Assembly (NCBI GenBank): GCA_020427625.1
Contig: JAGQOI010000125.1
Span: forward strand, 1 to 10,941
DNA length: 10,941 bases
From: Phycisphaerales bacterium
GTDB lineage: Bacteria; Planctomycetota; Phycisphaerae; Phycisphaerales; SM1A02
Direction: 5' to 3'
Below, piece by piece: positions 1 to 7,594 of this stretch; position 1 is the stretch's first letter, and the number at the start of each line of letters is the position of its first letter. Below the pieces are notes generated by a model, which did no database searches, was not told where the DNA came from, and saw only the letters and a list, made by a program, of their open reading frames with translations. The translations under genes were made by a program, and so were the position numbers.

Positions 1-2
1 AG

Positions 3-2345
3 TTCTACCCGCCCGAGGGCGTCGGTCTGGCGCAGGACGACCTGCTGCTGCGCCGACTGGAGTACATCGATCGCCTCGGCGCGCTGTTCACCCTCAGACT
101 CGACCTCTACAGCCGCCGCGACCTCGCGAAGGACGGGCGGACGACGCTCGACGATCTCATCGGCGCGGCCGCCCGCGTGCGCGTGAACCTGGAGGACGCC
201 GCCGGCGGCGAGGACGGCATCCGCTGGTTCCACGGCATCATCGCGGAGTTCGCCCGGGTGCGGTCCGACACCTCGAACCTCTTCCAGTACGAGGCGATCG
301 TCGTGCCCGCCGCGTGGCTGCTCACGCAGAACCGCGACTGCCGCATCTTCCAGGACCCGCCGAACTCCGTGCTCGACATCGTGACGTCGATTCTCGACGA
401 GCACGGGATCACGGTCATCAACTCGGTCGATGCCGCGCAGCATCGCGGACGGACGTACTGCGTGCAGTATCGGGAATCCGACTTCGACTTCATCTCCCGG
501 CTGATGGAGGACGAGGGTCTGTACTACCATTTCGAGCATCAGGCCTCCGGCTGCTCGATGGTCCTGTGCGACGGCGCCGAGGACCACGACGCGTTCCCGG
601 GGTATGCCGTCGTGCTCGACGGCGGGCGCCCGACGGACGACATCCCGAACAAGTCCGTGTCCGCGCTCTCGATCCGCCATCGCTTTCACGCGTCGCGCTC
701 GATCGTGACGGACTACGACCATCTCGCGCAATCGAACCGGAATCCGTCGGCGATCTCGGCGAGCGCGACACCGACGTACGACGTCGTCGAGTATCCCGGC
801 GCCTTCCATCGTCCGGTCGGACAGACCGCGCAGGTGACGGCCTACGCCGACCTTCGCCGCAAATCGGCCGAGACGAGAACGAGGATCGTCGCCGGTGAGT
901 CGCCGTCGACGGGCCTCGTCACGGGCTGTCTCGTCTCGTTCGACGCCGGGCACGCGGCCACCGACTACCTCATCACCGACACGCGCCTGGTGATCCGGTC
1001 GAACGACTTCGAATCAAGCGATCCGGGCCCGGGCGGCGACTACGGCACCGTCGCGGAGACGCAGTTCGAGGCGATCGATGCGAGCGTGCGCTTCGTGCCC
1101 GAGCGCACGACGCCGCGCCCGATCGTGCATGGCGTGCAGACCGCCATCGTGGTCGGCGATCCGGGCGAGCACGGCGATCCGCCGGAGACCGACGAGTTCG
1201 GCCGGGTGCGCGTGCGGTTTCACTGGGACGGCTACGGGCGCGAGGCCGCGGGCGCGGCCTACCGGTCGTGCTGGGTCCGGGTCTCGCAACTCTGGGCGGG
1301 CAAGACCTGGGGCGCCATGACCCTTCCGCACAAGGGTCAGGAGGTGATCGTCGACTTCGAGGAGGGCGATCCCGACCGGCCGATCATCACCGGCCGCGTG
1401 TACAACCGGGCGACCATGCCGTACCTCGATCCGCAGGAGAACGTGAACCGCTTCGTCCTGCGGGATCTCGGCGAGAACCGGATGACGATGGACAGCACCG
1501 ACGGGCGCCAGTCGATCGAGTTCTTCTCCCCCGCGGCGTCGTCGGCGCTCACGATCGGACACAAGGACGTGAGCAGCGACGGGCACCCCGACGGCGTCGA
1601 CATCGACCCGTCGCGTCCGGACGGCACGATCGACGAGGAGATCCGGGGCGTCAAGATCAGGACGGACGAGCACTTCGCCTGCGTGACGAACAAGGACGTC
1701 ATCTTCGACGTCCGCGAGGCCTGGAACCAGCGCATTCACGGCGCGCACCACGACCCGACCGGCGACGGCGACGGCGTCAATGCGTGGAACACCGTGATCG
1801 ACAACGGCGACGCGAAGATCGTCGTCGAGCACGGCAGCCTGAACATCGACGTGCGCGGCAGCGCCGACACGTACGAACACATCGACCTCCTCGGCGGCGG
1901 CACGGGCAACCTCAACCTGCACGTGAAGAACGACTACACCGAGGTCGTCGACGGCGATCTGAGCAGTTCGGTCGGCGGACACGAGGATCGCCTGAACATG
2001 GGCGCCGACGCCAAGGCGACGCTCGGCGCGACGAACGAACTCTACGTCGGCGAGAAGGGAGAACTGCACATCGGACTGAAGTTCGAGGCGTTCATCGGCG
2101 GCCAGATCGAACTCAACCTCGCCCTCCAGGGTGAGGTGACCGTCGCCGGCAAGTTGGAGGTGAACGCCGGCGGCGTGTATACGTGGGAGTTCGGCCCGCA
2201 CCTCGACAACAACCCGACGGTGGACATGAAGAAGGTCTCCGCGCTCATCAACGATGCCGCCGTCGCCCTGGACAACTGCAAGAGCGCCCACATCAAGAAG
2301 GCCGCGATGGCGCTGACCCAGGCGTCGATCCACATGTACGTCTGA
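3..2345 (+). CDS. vgrG: VgrG, type VI secretion spike protein (5' end outside window)
   Basis: VgrG trimers form the needle-like spike at the end of the T6SS Hcp tube and carry effectors out of the cell. The frame is open from base 3 and already reads like a VgrG N-terminus (LLLRRLEYIDRLGALF...), so only a few residues are missing; a GTG at 177 would cut into this domain and is not the start. In the 780 visible residues, about 1-365 are the gp27-like part (note ESDFDFISRLMEDEGLYYHF). About 370-475 are the gp5-like OB fold, with the signatures DEFGRVRVRFHWD, SCWVRVSQLWAG and VDFEEGDPDRPIITGRVYN. The rest is a beta-rich tail with gp5-type repeats (VVDGDLSSSVGG) and a terminal stretch ending IHMYV. 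No toxin domain is recognisable in the tail, so this looks like a structural VgrG whose tail docks cargo or adaptor. It heads the cassette of DUF2169, pentapeptide, DUF3540 and DUF4150 genes. Family assignment is very secure. Confidence 0.95.
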   Translation, partial: FYPPEGVGLAQDDLLLRRLEYIDRLGALFTLRLDLYSRRDLAKDGRTTLDDLIGAAARVRVNLEDAAGGEDGIRWFHGIIAEFARVRSDTSNLFQYEAIVVPAAWLLTQNRDCRIFQDPPNSVLDIVTSILDEHGITVINSVDAAQHRGRTYCVQYRESDFDFISRLMEDEGLYYHFEHQASGCSMVLCDGAEDHDAFPGYAVVLDGGRPTDDIPNKSVSALSIRHRFHASRSIVTDYDHLAQSNRNPSAISASATPTYDVVEYPGAFHRPVGQTAQVTAYADLRRKSAETRTRIVAGESPSTGLVTGCLVSFDAGHAATDYLITDTRLVIRSNDFESSDPGPGGDYGTVAETQFEAIDASVRFVPERTTPRPIVHGVQTAIVVGDPGEHGDPPETDEFGRVRVRFHWDGYGREAAGAAYRSCWVRVSQLWAGKTWGAMTLPHKGQEVIVDFEEGDPDRPIITGRVYNRATMPYLDPQENVNRFVLRDLGENRMTMDSTDGRQSIEFFSPAASSALTIGHKDVSSDGHPDGVDIDPSRPDGTIDEEIRGVKIRTDEHFACVTNKDVIFDVREAWNQRIHGAHHDPTGDGDGVNAWNTVIDNGDAKIVVEHGSLNIDVRGSADTYEHIDLLGGGTGNLNLHVKNDYTEVVDGDLSSSVGGHEDRLNMGADAKATLGATNELYVGEKGELHIGLKFEAFIGGQIELNLALQGEVTVAGKLEVNAGGVYTWEFGPHLDNNPTVDMKKVSALINDAAVALDNCKSAHIKKAAMALTQASIHMYV

Positions 2346-2518
2346 CGGGACGACCGTCGCGGGTGGTTCATCCACTCCAACGACACCTCGGCGACGCTCG
2401 GCTCGACGAACGAGCGGTTCATCGGGCAGAACGGCGAATGGAGCATCGGGCTCGACTTCTCGGCGTCGAGAAGGCCGGACTCCTCGTGATGGAGTCCGCC
2501 TGCCACATGTTCGTCTGA
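2330..2518 (+). repeat. 16-base direct repeat closing both VgrG tail copies
   Basis: ccacatgtacgtctga at 2330-2345 (the end of vgrG) recurs as ccacatgttcgtctga at 2503-2518, with one mismatch in 16. Both encode HM(Y/F)V followed by TGA, though in different frames relative to the intact gene. Recombination between them would remove the remnant exactly. Confidence 0.75.
2346..2518 (+). pseudogene. Decayed second copy of a VgrG C-terminal tail
   Basis: Immediately after the vgrG stop, and in the same frame, bases 2346-2489 read 47 residues that include SATLGSTNERFIGQNGEWSI and then GLDF. This matches KATLGATNELYVGEKGELHI and GLKF inside VgrG (bases 2013-2084). Bases 2391-2414 match 2016-2039 at 22 of 24 positions. 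After about base 2460 the similarity moves to another frame and reads VEKAGLLVMESACHMFV-stop, resembling the VgrG end (SAHIKKAAMALTQASIHMYV-stop). The last 16 bases (2503-2518) match the last 16 of vgrG (2330-2345) except at one position. Roughly 50-60 residues of the middle of the tail are missing and the frame is broken. There is no start codon or ribosome binding site of its own, so it is a remnant rather than a gene. Whether it came from duplication or from replacement of an older tail cannot be told from this sequence. Confidence 0.75.
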
Positions 2519-2706
2519 GCGATCCTCCGCGTTGGCGACCCGCCATGGACTCGGTACCATGACCCGCGGCCTCAGGTGACGAGGGAAGAAGGCCGGATGG
2601 GATGGTGCGGGCGGCGACGTCGCTCGCAGTCCGCCACGACGGTGTCCGCCGCACGACGGTCTCTCCGACCTCTCCCCGACCCGTCGACGGAGTCGAGACG
2701 CGATCC

Positions 2707-5007
2707 ATGCCGGTCTTCAGCGAACCCAACCTCCTGCCCGGATGGCGCGTCTTCAAACTCGACCCGCCGCGTCTGTCCCTCGTCTGCTTCGTGAAGTCCG
2801 TCCACAAGCTCGCGCCCGACCTCCTCGCCGACTGGGACGGCGATCCCGCGACCCTGCTCGGCGACATGCGCCACGACGACGAACCCACCCGGTCGCTCGC
2901 CTACGCATCCGACTTCGTGCTGTCCAAGCCCCGCGCCGACGTCACGCTCGTCGGCAAGGCGTACAGTCCCGGCGAACGACCCACCCTCACCCTGCCCGTC
3001 CGACTCCAGGTCGGATCCGTCGTCGACAAGATCCTCGGCATCTTCGGCCCCCGCGTCTGGAAGGGCGGCCTGCTGCGGACGACGATCACCGAGCCCGAAC
3101 CGTTCACGACCATGCCGCTCGTCTACGAACTCGCCCTCGGCGGCGTCGCCGACAAGCGCAACCCGGTCGGACGCGGTCGCGACTCGGACGAACTCCCGAA
3201 CATCGAGTGGCCGCGCCGGCTCATCACGGGGCGCAACGACAAGATCCCGCCCGCCGGCTTCGGACCGGTCGCGCCGGACTGGGTTCCCCGGACCGGACGT
3301 CTGGGCACCTACGACAAGACCTACAAGAAGACGCGCTGGCCGTGGCTGCCGGCGGACTTCGACTTCGCGCACTTCAATGCCGCGCCGGAAGACCAGCAGG
3401 TCGACGGCTTCCTGCGCGGCGACGAGACGATCCTCCTCGAGAACCTGCATCCGACGATCCCCGTCCTCCGCACGCGTCTGCCCGGTCAGCGGGTGCGGCT
3501 GTTCCTCGACGTGCTTCCGCCCGGCGGCGAGAAGCCGGTCATGCGCGAGGTCGGCCTGCGTCTCGACACGCTGCACATCGACACCGACAAGGAGCAGGTC
3601 GTCCTCGTCTGGCGCGGGCACACCGACGCACCGTCCTTCAAGCTCAAGGAACTGAAGGACGTGCTCGCCGTGCGCGAGCCGCTGAGTGCCGCGCCGCGGC
3701 CGCTCGAGCACTATCGCGCGATCCTCGCCCATCGCGTCGAGAATCCGCTGGAGGAGCACATTCCGCCGGCGGTGAAGGTGCAGATCGCCGAGGCGGAGAA
3801 GGCCCTGGCCGACGCCGAGGTCCAGATGGAGACCGCCCGCGCCGACGCCGAAGCGAAGGTGGAGGAGCAGAAGAAGCTCGCCCTCGAACGCGGCGTCTCG
3901 CCGGAGCAGCTCGAACCGAAGCCGCTGTCGAAGTACGAGATGGCCGAGGCGGCCGCGGCGCAGTTCGTCGCGGCGAAGGCGCAGATGAAGAAGATGGGCA
4001 TCGCGGACGACGATCCGCGGATGGTCGAGGTCGACGAGGGCGCGAAGAAGTTCCAGGAGGCCCGCGTGCAGATGGGCGCGGATCGCCCGCCGCCGACGCG
4101 GGAGGAACTCGAAGCCGCGGCTCGCGACGGGCGACCGATGCCGAAGTCGGATCTCACGAAGATGAACCTCGCCGGCGCGAAGCTCGCGGGGCTCGATCTC
4201 ACCGAGTCGGACCTGAGCGAATCGAACCTGTCGGGCGCCGACCTTCAGGGCGCCACGCTCGCCGGCGCGACGATGCTCGAGACCGATCTCACGCGGGCGG
4301 ACTGCACGGGCGCGAACCTCGACGGCGTGAACCTCATGACCTGCACGGTCGAGGGCATCCGTCTTCGGGGCGCGAGTCTGGTCGAGGCGGTGCTCATGCA
4401 GCTCGCGCTGCCGGGCATCGACTGCACGGGCGTGAAGGCGTCGAAGTCGAACTGGCTCGAATGCGATCTGACGGGCGCGCGGTTCGTCGAGGCGGACGTG
4501 ACGGAAGCGATCATGCTGAGCGTCAGGGTCGAGGGCGCCGACTTCAGCCGCGCGAACATGACGAAGACCTTGTTCGAGGACGTGAAGGCGAAGGGGATCC
4601 GGATGATCGGAACGACGATCACCGAGCTCAAGGCGAGCCGCAACTCGGACTTCCGCGACGCCGACTTCCGCACCGCGACGGGCGACGGCGCGATGTTCCG
4701 CGACGTCATCCTCGACGGCGCGCGCTTCGCCGGCGGGTCGATCCGCAAGGGCATCTTCGCCGACTCCTCGCTGGTCCGGACGAAGCTGTTCCGCATGGAT
4801 CTCGCCGAGTGCGACTTCTCCGACGCCGTCCTCGAGGACACGCTCCTCGCCGAGTCGAACCTGCTCTACTGCCTGTTCGACCGCGCGACGCTGCGGCGGA
4901 CGCGGTTCGACGGCGCGAACATGTACCAGTCGAGCTTCATGGAGACGATCTTCGAGGATCCGGTGTTCCGGGACGCGAACCTCAAGCGCACGGGGATCGA
5001 GTCATGA
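2707..5007 (+). CDS. DUF2169 T6SS adaptor-like protein fused to pentapeptide repeats
   Basis: The 766-residue protein has three parts. Residues about 1-350 resemble the DUF2169 family (LSLVCFVKSVHKLAP, VTLVGKAYSPGE, MPLVYELALGGVADKRNPVG, GFGPVAPDW). Members of that family occur beside vgrG and PAAR genes and act as adaptors or chaperones loading cargo on the spike. Residues about 355-455 are charged and Ala/Glu/Lys-rich (IAEAEKALADAEVQMETARA), probably a coiled coil. Residues about 483-760 are pentapeptide repeats of the A(D/N)LxG type (NLAGAKLAGLDLTESDLSES), predicted to fold as a right-handed four-sided beta helix. I chose ATG 2707 because MPVFSEPNLLPGW begins the recognisable domain. An in-frame ATG at 2602 behind a purine-rich stretch (2583-2592) would add 35 residues that look unlike the family. 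A GGAG at 2689-2692 lies 14 bases before ATG 2707, farther than ideal, so the start is less certain than the identity. The stop overlaps the next start as ATGA. The cargo it serves is unknown. Confidence 0.88.
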   Translation: MPVFSEPNLLPGWRVFKLDPPRLSLVCFVKSVHKLAPDLLADWDGDPATLLGDMRHDDEPTRSLAYASDFVLSKPRADVTLVGKAYSPGERPTLTLPVRLQVGSVVDKILGIFGPRVWKGGLLRTTITEPEPFTTMPLVYELALGGVADKRNPVGRGRDSDELPNIEWPRRLITGRNDKIPPAGFGPVAPDWVPRTGRLGTYDKTYKKTRWPWLPADFDFAHFNAAPEDQQVDGFLRGDETILLENLHPTIPVLRTRLPGQRVRLFLDVLPPGGEKPVMREVGLRLDTLHIDTDKEQVVLVWRGHTDAPSFKLKELKDVLAVREPLSAAPRPLEHYRAILAHRVENPLEEHIPPAVKVQIAEAEKALADAEVQMETARADAEAKVEEQKKLALERGVSPEQLEPKPLSKYEMAEAAAAQFVAAKAQMKKMGIADDDPRMVEVDEGAKKFQEARVQMGADRPPPTREELEAAARDGRPMPKSDLTKMNLAGAKLAGLDLTESDLSESNLSGADLQGATLAGATMLETDLTRADCTGANLDGVNLMTCTVEGIRLRGASLVEAVLMQLALPGIDCTGVKASKSNWLECDLTGARFVEADVTEAIMLSVRVEGADFSRANMTKTLFEDVKAKGIRMIGTTITELKASRNSDFRDADFRTATGDGAMFRDVILDGARFAGGSIRKGIFADSSLVRTKLFRMDLAECDFSDAVLEDTLLAESNLLYCLFDRATLRRTRFDGANMYQSSFMETIFEDPVFRDANLKRTGIES

Positions 5008-6644
5008 CCGAGCCGAGCCCGCTCTGGCCGCCCCCCTCCGGCGACGGCATCCGCAAGGACAACACGATCCTCCGCGCCATGCTCGCCGAGCGCGACCTCC
5101 GCACCCAGGCGCTCGCGGGCACCGTGATCTCCCAGTGCGATCTGCGCGGCGCCAAACTCGCGGGCATGGACCTCACCGGCACGGTGTTCCACCGCTGCAT
5201 CCTCCGCACCGCCGATTTCCGCGGCGCGACGCTCGGCGGCGTGACGTTCGCCGAATCGTTCGCCGAAGGCGCCCGCTTCGACGGCGCCGACCTGACGAAG
5301 GCGAGCTTCGCGGGCGTGTCGCTCGTCAGCGCGTCGTTCACGGACGCGACGTTCTCGACGACGAGCTTCGCGAAGTGCGCGCTGCGCGACGCGACGCTCG
5401 CCACGCGGACGTACGAGACCGTCTTCATGATGCAGTGCGACCTCGTCGGCATCCGCGACCTGCCGCGCACCTGCAAGGCGTGCGGCTTCATCGCCAGCGA
5501 TCTCGGCGGCGTCGACCTCTCGCAGCGCGAATACACCAACGTCATCTTCGCGAAGTCGACGCTCCGCGACGTCACCCTCGCCGGCTCGACGATGATCGAC
5601 TGCGGCCTGATCGAGGCCGACCTCACCGGCGTCCGCTTCGACGGGGCCTCGCTGGAGCAGTCCTCGCTCTTCGACGCGACGTTCAGCCCGACGGACGTGC
5701 TGCGCGCGTCCGATCTCCGCGGCGTCACCTTCGCGCACGCGAACTTCGACGACTGCGCCTTCGGCACGCACGACCTCTCCAACTGCACGTTCCTCGAGTG
5801 CACGCTGAACCGCGCCCGCTTCACCGGCGGCAAGGCGACGGACGCCAAGTTCATCACCTGCCGCCTCGGCGACGCCGACTTCTCGAAGGTCGAGCACGAG
5901 GGCGTCGTGTTCCAGGGATCGACGCTCGACGGCGCGTCGTTCCGCGACTCGAAGCTCAAGAACGCGATGTTCCTCGAAACCGGACTCGATCGCACCGACT
6001 TCACCCGGATGAAGGCGGACGTCTTCATCCTCATGGACGCGACCATCGACACCGCGATCATCAAGGAGAGCGCCTTCGTCCGGGGATACCTGCCGGAGGC
6101 GAGGCTCGCCGGACGCGACCTGCGCGGCTGCGACTTCACGTTCGCAACCCTCAAGAAGGCCGACCTGACCGGCGCGAACCTGAGCGGCGTCATGGCCAAG
6201 GCCTGCAACTTCGCCGAGGCGAAGATGAGCCGCGCCGACCTGAGCCGCATCCGGGCCGAGTTCGCCAATTTCACGGGGGCGCAGCTCCAGGAGGTCATCG
6301 CGACCGACGCCTTCCTGCATGCCGCGAACTTCGAGAAGGCCGATCTGACCCGGGCCGAGTTTCCCGGCGCGAACGTCTCCGAGGCCCGTCTGCTGCGGGT
6401 CGTGGCGCCGGCCGCGAAATTTCTGCGCGCCGATCTGACGAGTTCGGATCTTTCTTACGCGGACCTGCGGTACGCCGACCTGGAGCGGGCGACCCTGGTG
6501 CGGGCCAACGTGCACGCCGTGGGCGACGAGGGCGCGAACTGGGAGCGGTCGGACCGGAAGAAGACCCTGGGCACCGACCTCGACCGGTACGAAGCCGAGC
6601 GCTGGCGCCCGCCGCCGTTCACCCTGGAGAATGACCCATCATGA
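5004..6644 (+). CDS. Pentapeptide-repeat protein of the T6SS cassette
   Basis: After about 30 residues of leader (MTEPSPLWPPPSGDGIRK), nearly all of the 546 residues are pentapeptide repeats (CDLRGAKLAGMDLTGTVF, ADLTGANLSGVMAKACNF, DLSYADLRYADLERATL), predicted to form a long right-handed beta helix. The protein closes with a charged non-repeat tail (WERSDRKKTLGTDLDRYEAE...). One region breaks the repeat rhythm near residues 145-160, with C145 and a C-x2-C at 157/160. The gene starts inside the stop of the DUF2169 gene (ATGA, 5004-5007) and ends with ATGA shared with the DUF3540 gene, so translation is probably coupled across all three. There is no signal peptide or membrane segment, so it is likely cytoplasmic or part of the spike cargo. 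It resembles the C-terminal half of the preceding protein and may be paralogous to it. Its biochemical role is not known; pentapeptide proteins serve as scaffolds or, in the Qnr/MfpA group, as DNA mimics. Confidence 0.88.
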   Translation: MTEPSPLWPPPSGDGIRKDNTILRAMLAERDLRTQALAGTVISQCDLRGAKLAGMDLTGTVFHRCILRTADFRGATLGGVTFAESFAEGARFDGADLTKASFAGVSLVSASFTDATFSTTSFAKCALRDATLATRTYETVFMMQCDLVGIRDLPRTCKACGFIASDLGGVDLSQREYTNVIFAKSTLRDVTLAGSTMIDCGLIEADLTGVRFDGASLEQSSLFDATFSPTDVLRASDLRGVTFAHANFDDCAFGTHDLSNCTFLECTLNRARFTGGKATDAKFITCRLGDADFSKVEHEGVVFQGSTLDGASFRDSKLKNAMFLETGLDRTDFTRMKADVFILMDATIDTAIIKESAFVRGYLPEARLAGRDLRGCDFTFATLKKADLTGANLSGVMAKACNFAEAKMSRADLSRIRAEFANFTGAQLQEVIATDAFLHAANFEKADLTRAEFPGANVSEARLLRVVAPAAKFLRADLTSSDLSYADLRYADLERATLVRANVHAVGDEGANWERSDRKKTLGTDLDRYEAERWRPPPFTLENDPS

Positions 6645-7162
6645 CCGAACTCCGCGAACTGATGACGATGGTCCGACCCGGTCGCGTCGAACGCGTCGAG
6701 GACGACCGCGTCCTCCTCGATCTCGGCGACACCCGCGTCTGGGCCGTGCCCGCCATGGCCGTCGGATACGACGCCGTCGTCGGGGACGACCTCCTCGCCA
6801 TCGGCGGCGGCGACGACTGGTACGTCATCGGCGTCGTGAACGGGCGCGGCACCGTGCGCGTCGAGGCGGTCGGCGACGTCTCCATCCGCTCCCGGACCGG
6901 TTCGGTCGAGATCGGCGCCCCGCGCGACGTCCGCCTCCAGGGCGGCTCGCTGTCGTTCGTCGGGGGATCGCTCGCCGTCGTCGCCGGCGCCGTGCGCGAG
7001 ACGTTCCGCAGCGTCGCACGGATCGTGAGCGGCGGCCAGGACGTCCGCCTCGGCCGGTCCTCGCTCAAGGTCGACGAATCCCACACCGTCCAGGCCGAAC
7101 GCATCGTGACCGTCGCCTCCCGCGAACACCGCATCGACGGTGAGACCATCCACCTCGGCTGA
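6641..7162 (+). CDS. DUF3540 protein, T6SS spike-associated
   Basis: The 173-residue protein matches the layout of DUF3540 proteins, small genes between DUF2169/pentapeptide and DUF4150 genes in T6SS cassettes. The N-terminal half is a small beta-barrel-like domain (GRVERVEDDRVLLDLGDTRV, then VVGDDLLAIGGGDDWYVIGV). The C-terminal half is short beta repeats (GSVEIGAPRDVRLQGGSL, SLKVDESHTVQAERIV) reminiscent of the gp5/VgrG tail. From that resemblance it may bind the VgrG tail or tip, but no activity has been established for the family as far as I know. The ATG overlaps the previous stop (ATGA, 6641-6644), and GGAGA at 6626-6630 is a plausible ribosome binding site. The gene ends 21 bases before the DUF4150 start. 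Confidence 0.82.
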   Translation: MTELRELMTMVRPGRVERVEDDRVLLDLGDTRVWAVPAMAVGYDAVVGDDLLAIGGGDDWYVIGVVNGRGTVRVEAVGDVSIRSRTGSVEIGAPRDVRLQGGSLSFVGGSLAVVAGAVRETFRSVARIVSGGQDVRLGRSSLKVDESHTVQAERIVTVASREHRIDGETIHLG

Positions 7163-7170
7163 TCGCCGCG

Positions 7171-7177
7171 AAAGGAG
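7171..7177 (+). promoter_or_regulatory. Ribosome binding site of the DUF4150 gene
   Basis: aaaggag lies 6 bases before ATG 7184. It is the strongest Shine-Dalgarno sequence of the cassette and supports that start. It also suggests the small tip protein is translated independently of the coupled genes upstream. Confidence 0.8.
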
Positions 7178-7183
7178 CGACGC

Positions 7184-7594
7184 ATGTTTCCGGCAGTCAC
7201 CATGATGGGCGGCATGTCAACGGCGTTCCCCGACGTGTGCCTCACGCCGGCGCCGCCCTCGCCGTCGCCCGTCCCGATCCCCTATCCGAACATGGCGCAG
7301 TGTCCCACGATGATCCCGGGCACGACGACCACCAAGATCCTCATCCTCGGCATGCCGGCGGGTGTGCTCATGTCGATGTACGCCATGTCGGCCGGTGATC
7401 TGCCGGGCGTCGCCGGCGTCGCGTCCGGCATGGTCATGGGTCCGTGCAAGCACATGCTCGGCAGCATGAAGGTGCTGTACGAGGGCAAGCCGGCCGCGTA
7501 CCTCGGTGCACCGGTCGGACACAACGGCATGTCGCCGAACGCCGTCGGCATGACCGTCGTGCCGAGCCAGGTGAAGGTGCTCATCGCCCCCTGA
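7184..7594 (+). CDS. DUF4150 PAAR-like spike tip protein
   Basis: PAAR and PAAR-like proteins form the pointed tip on the VgrG trimer and can carry effectors. This 136-residue protein fits the DUF4150 family along its whole length: FPAVTMMGGMSTAFPDVCLT, the proline run TPAPPSPSPVPIPYPN, TTTTKILILGMPA, GVASGMVMGPCKHMLGS, KVLYEGKPAAYLGAP and the ending VVPSQVKVLI. It is as short as a bare DUF4150 domain, with no C-terminal toxin attached, so any cargo must be a separate protein. Cys and His residues are present (C28, C46, C98, H100 by my count), but I cannot say that they bind metal. It is the last gene of the cassette, and its final 14 bases overlap the end of the kinase gene on the other strand. 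The identity is secure; the exact role in tip assembly is inferred from the family. Confidence 0.92.
   Translation: MFPAVTMMGGMSTAFPDVCLTPAPPSPSPVPIPYPNMAQCPTMIPGTTTTKILILGMPAGVLMSMYAMSAGDLPGVAGVASGMVMGPCKHMLGSMKVLYEGKPAAYLGAPVGHNGMSPNAVGMTVVPSQVKVLIAP

Noticed and set aside
2183..2518. 111-residue open frame spanning the vgrG end and the remnant
   Set aside because: Only its last ~18 residues resemble a VgrG tail; the first part is out of frame within vgrG. It is treated as part of the decayed tail, not as a gene.
1014..2888. 624-residue minus-strand open frame opposite vgrG
   Set aside because: It has the composition of a shadow frame (Val/Asp/Arg-rich) and covers a strongly supported VgrG tail.
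2742..5003. Very long open frame preceding and continuous with the second pentapeptide gene
   Set aside because: It is the +1-shifted shadow of the DUF2169 gene: Arg-rich, without recognisable domains, and open only because GC-rich codons rarely form stops. The real protein starts at ATG 5004.
6631..7143. Alternative open frame starting 10 bases before the DUF3540 gene
   Set aside because: The translation is almost only Arg, Pro and Gly, and it lies within the DUF3540 gene in another frame.
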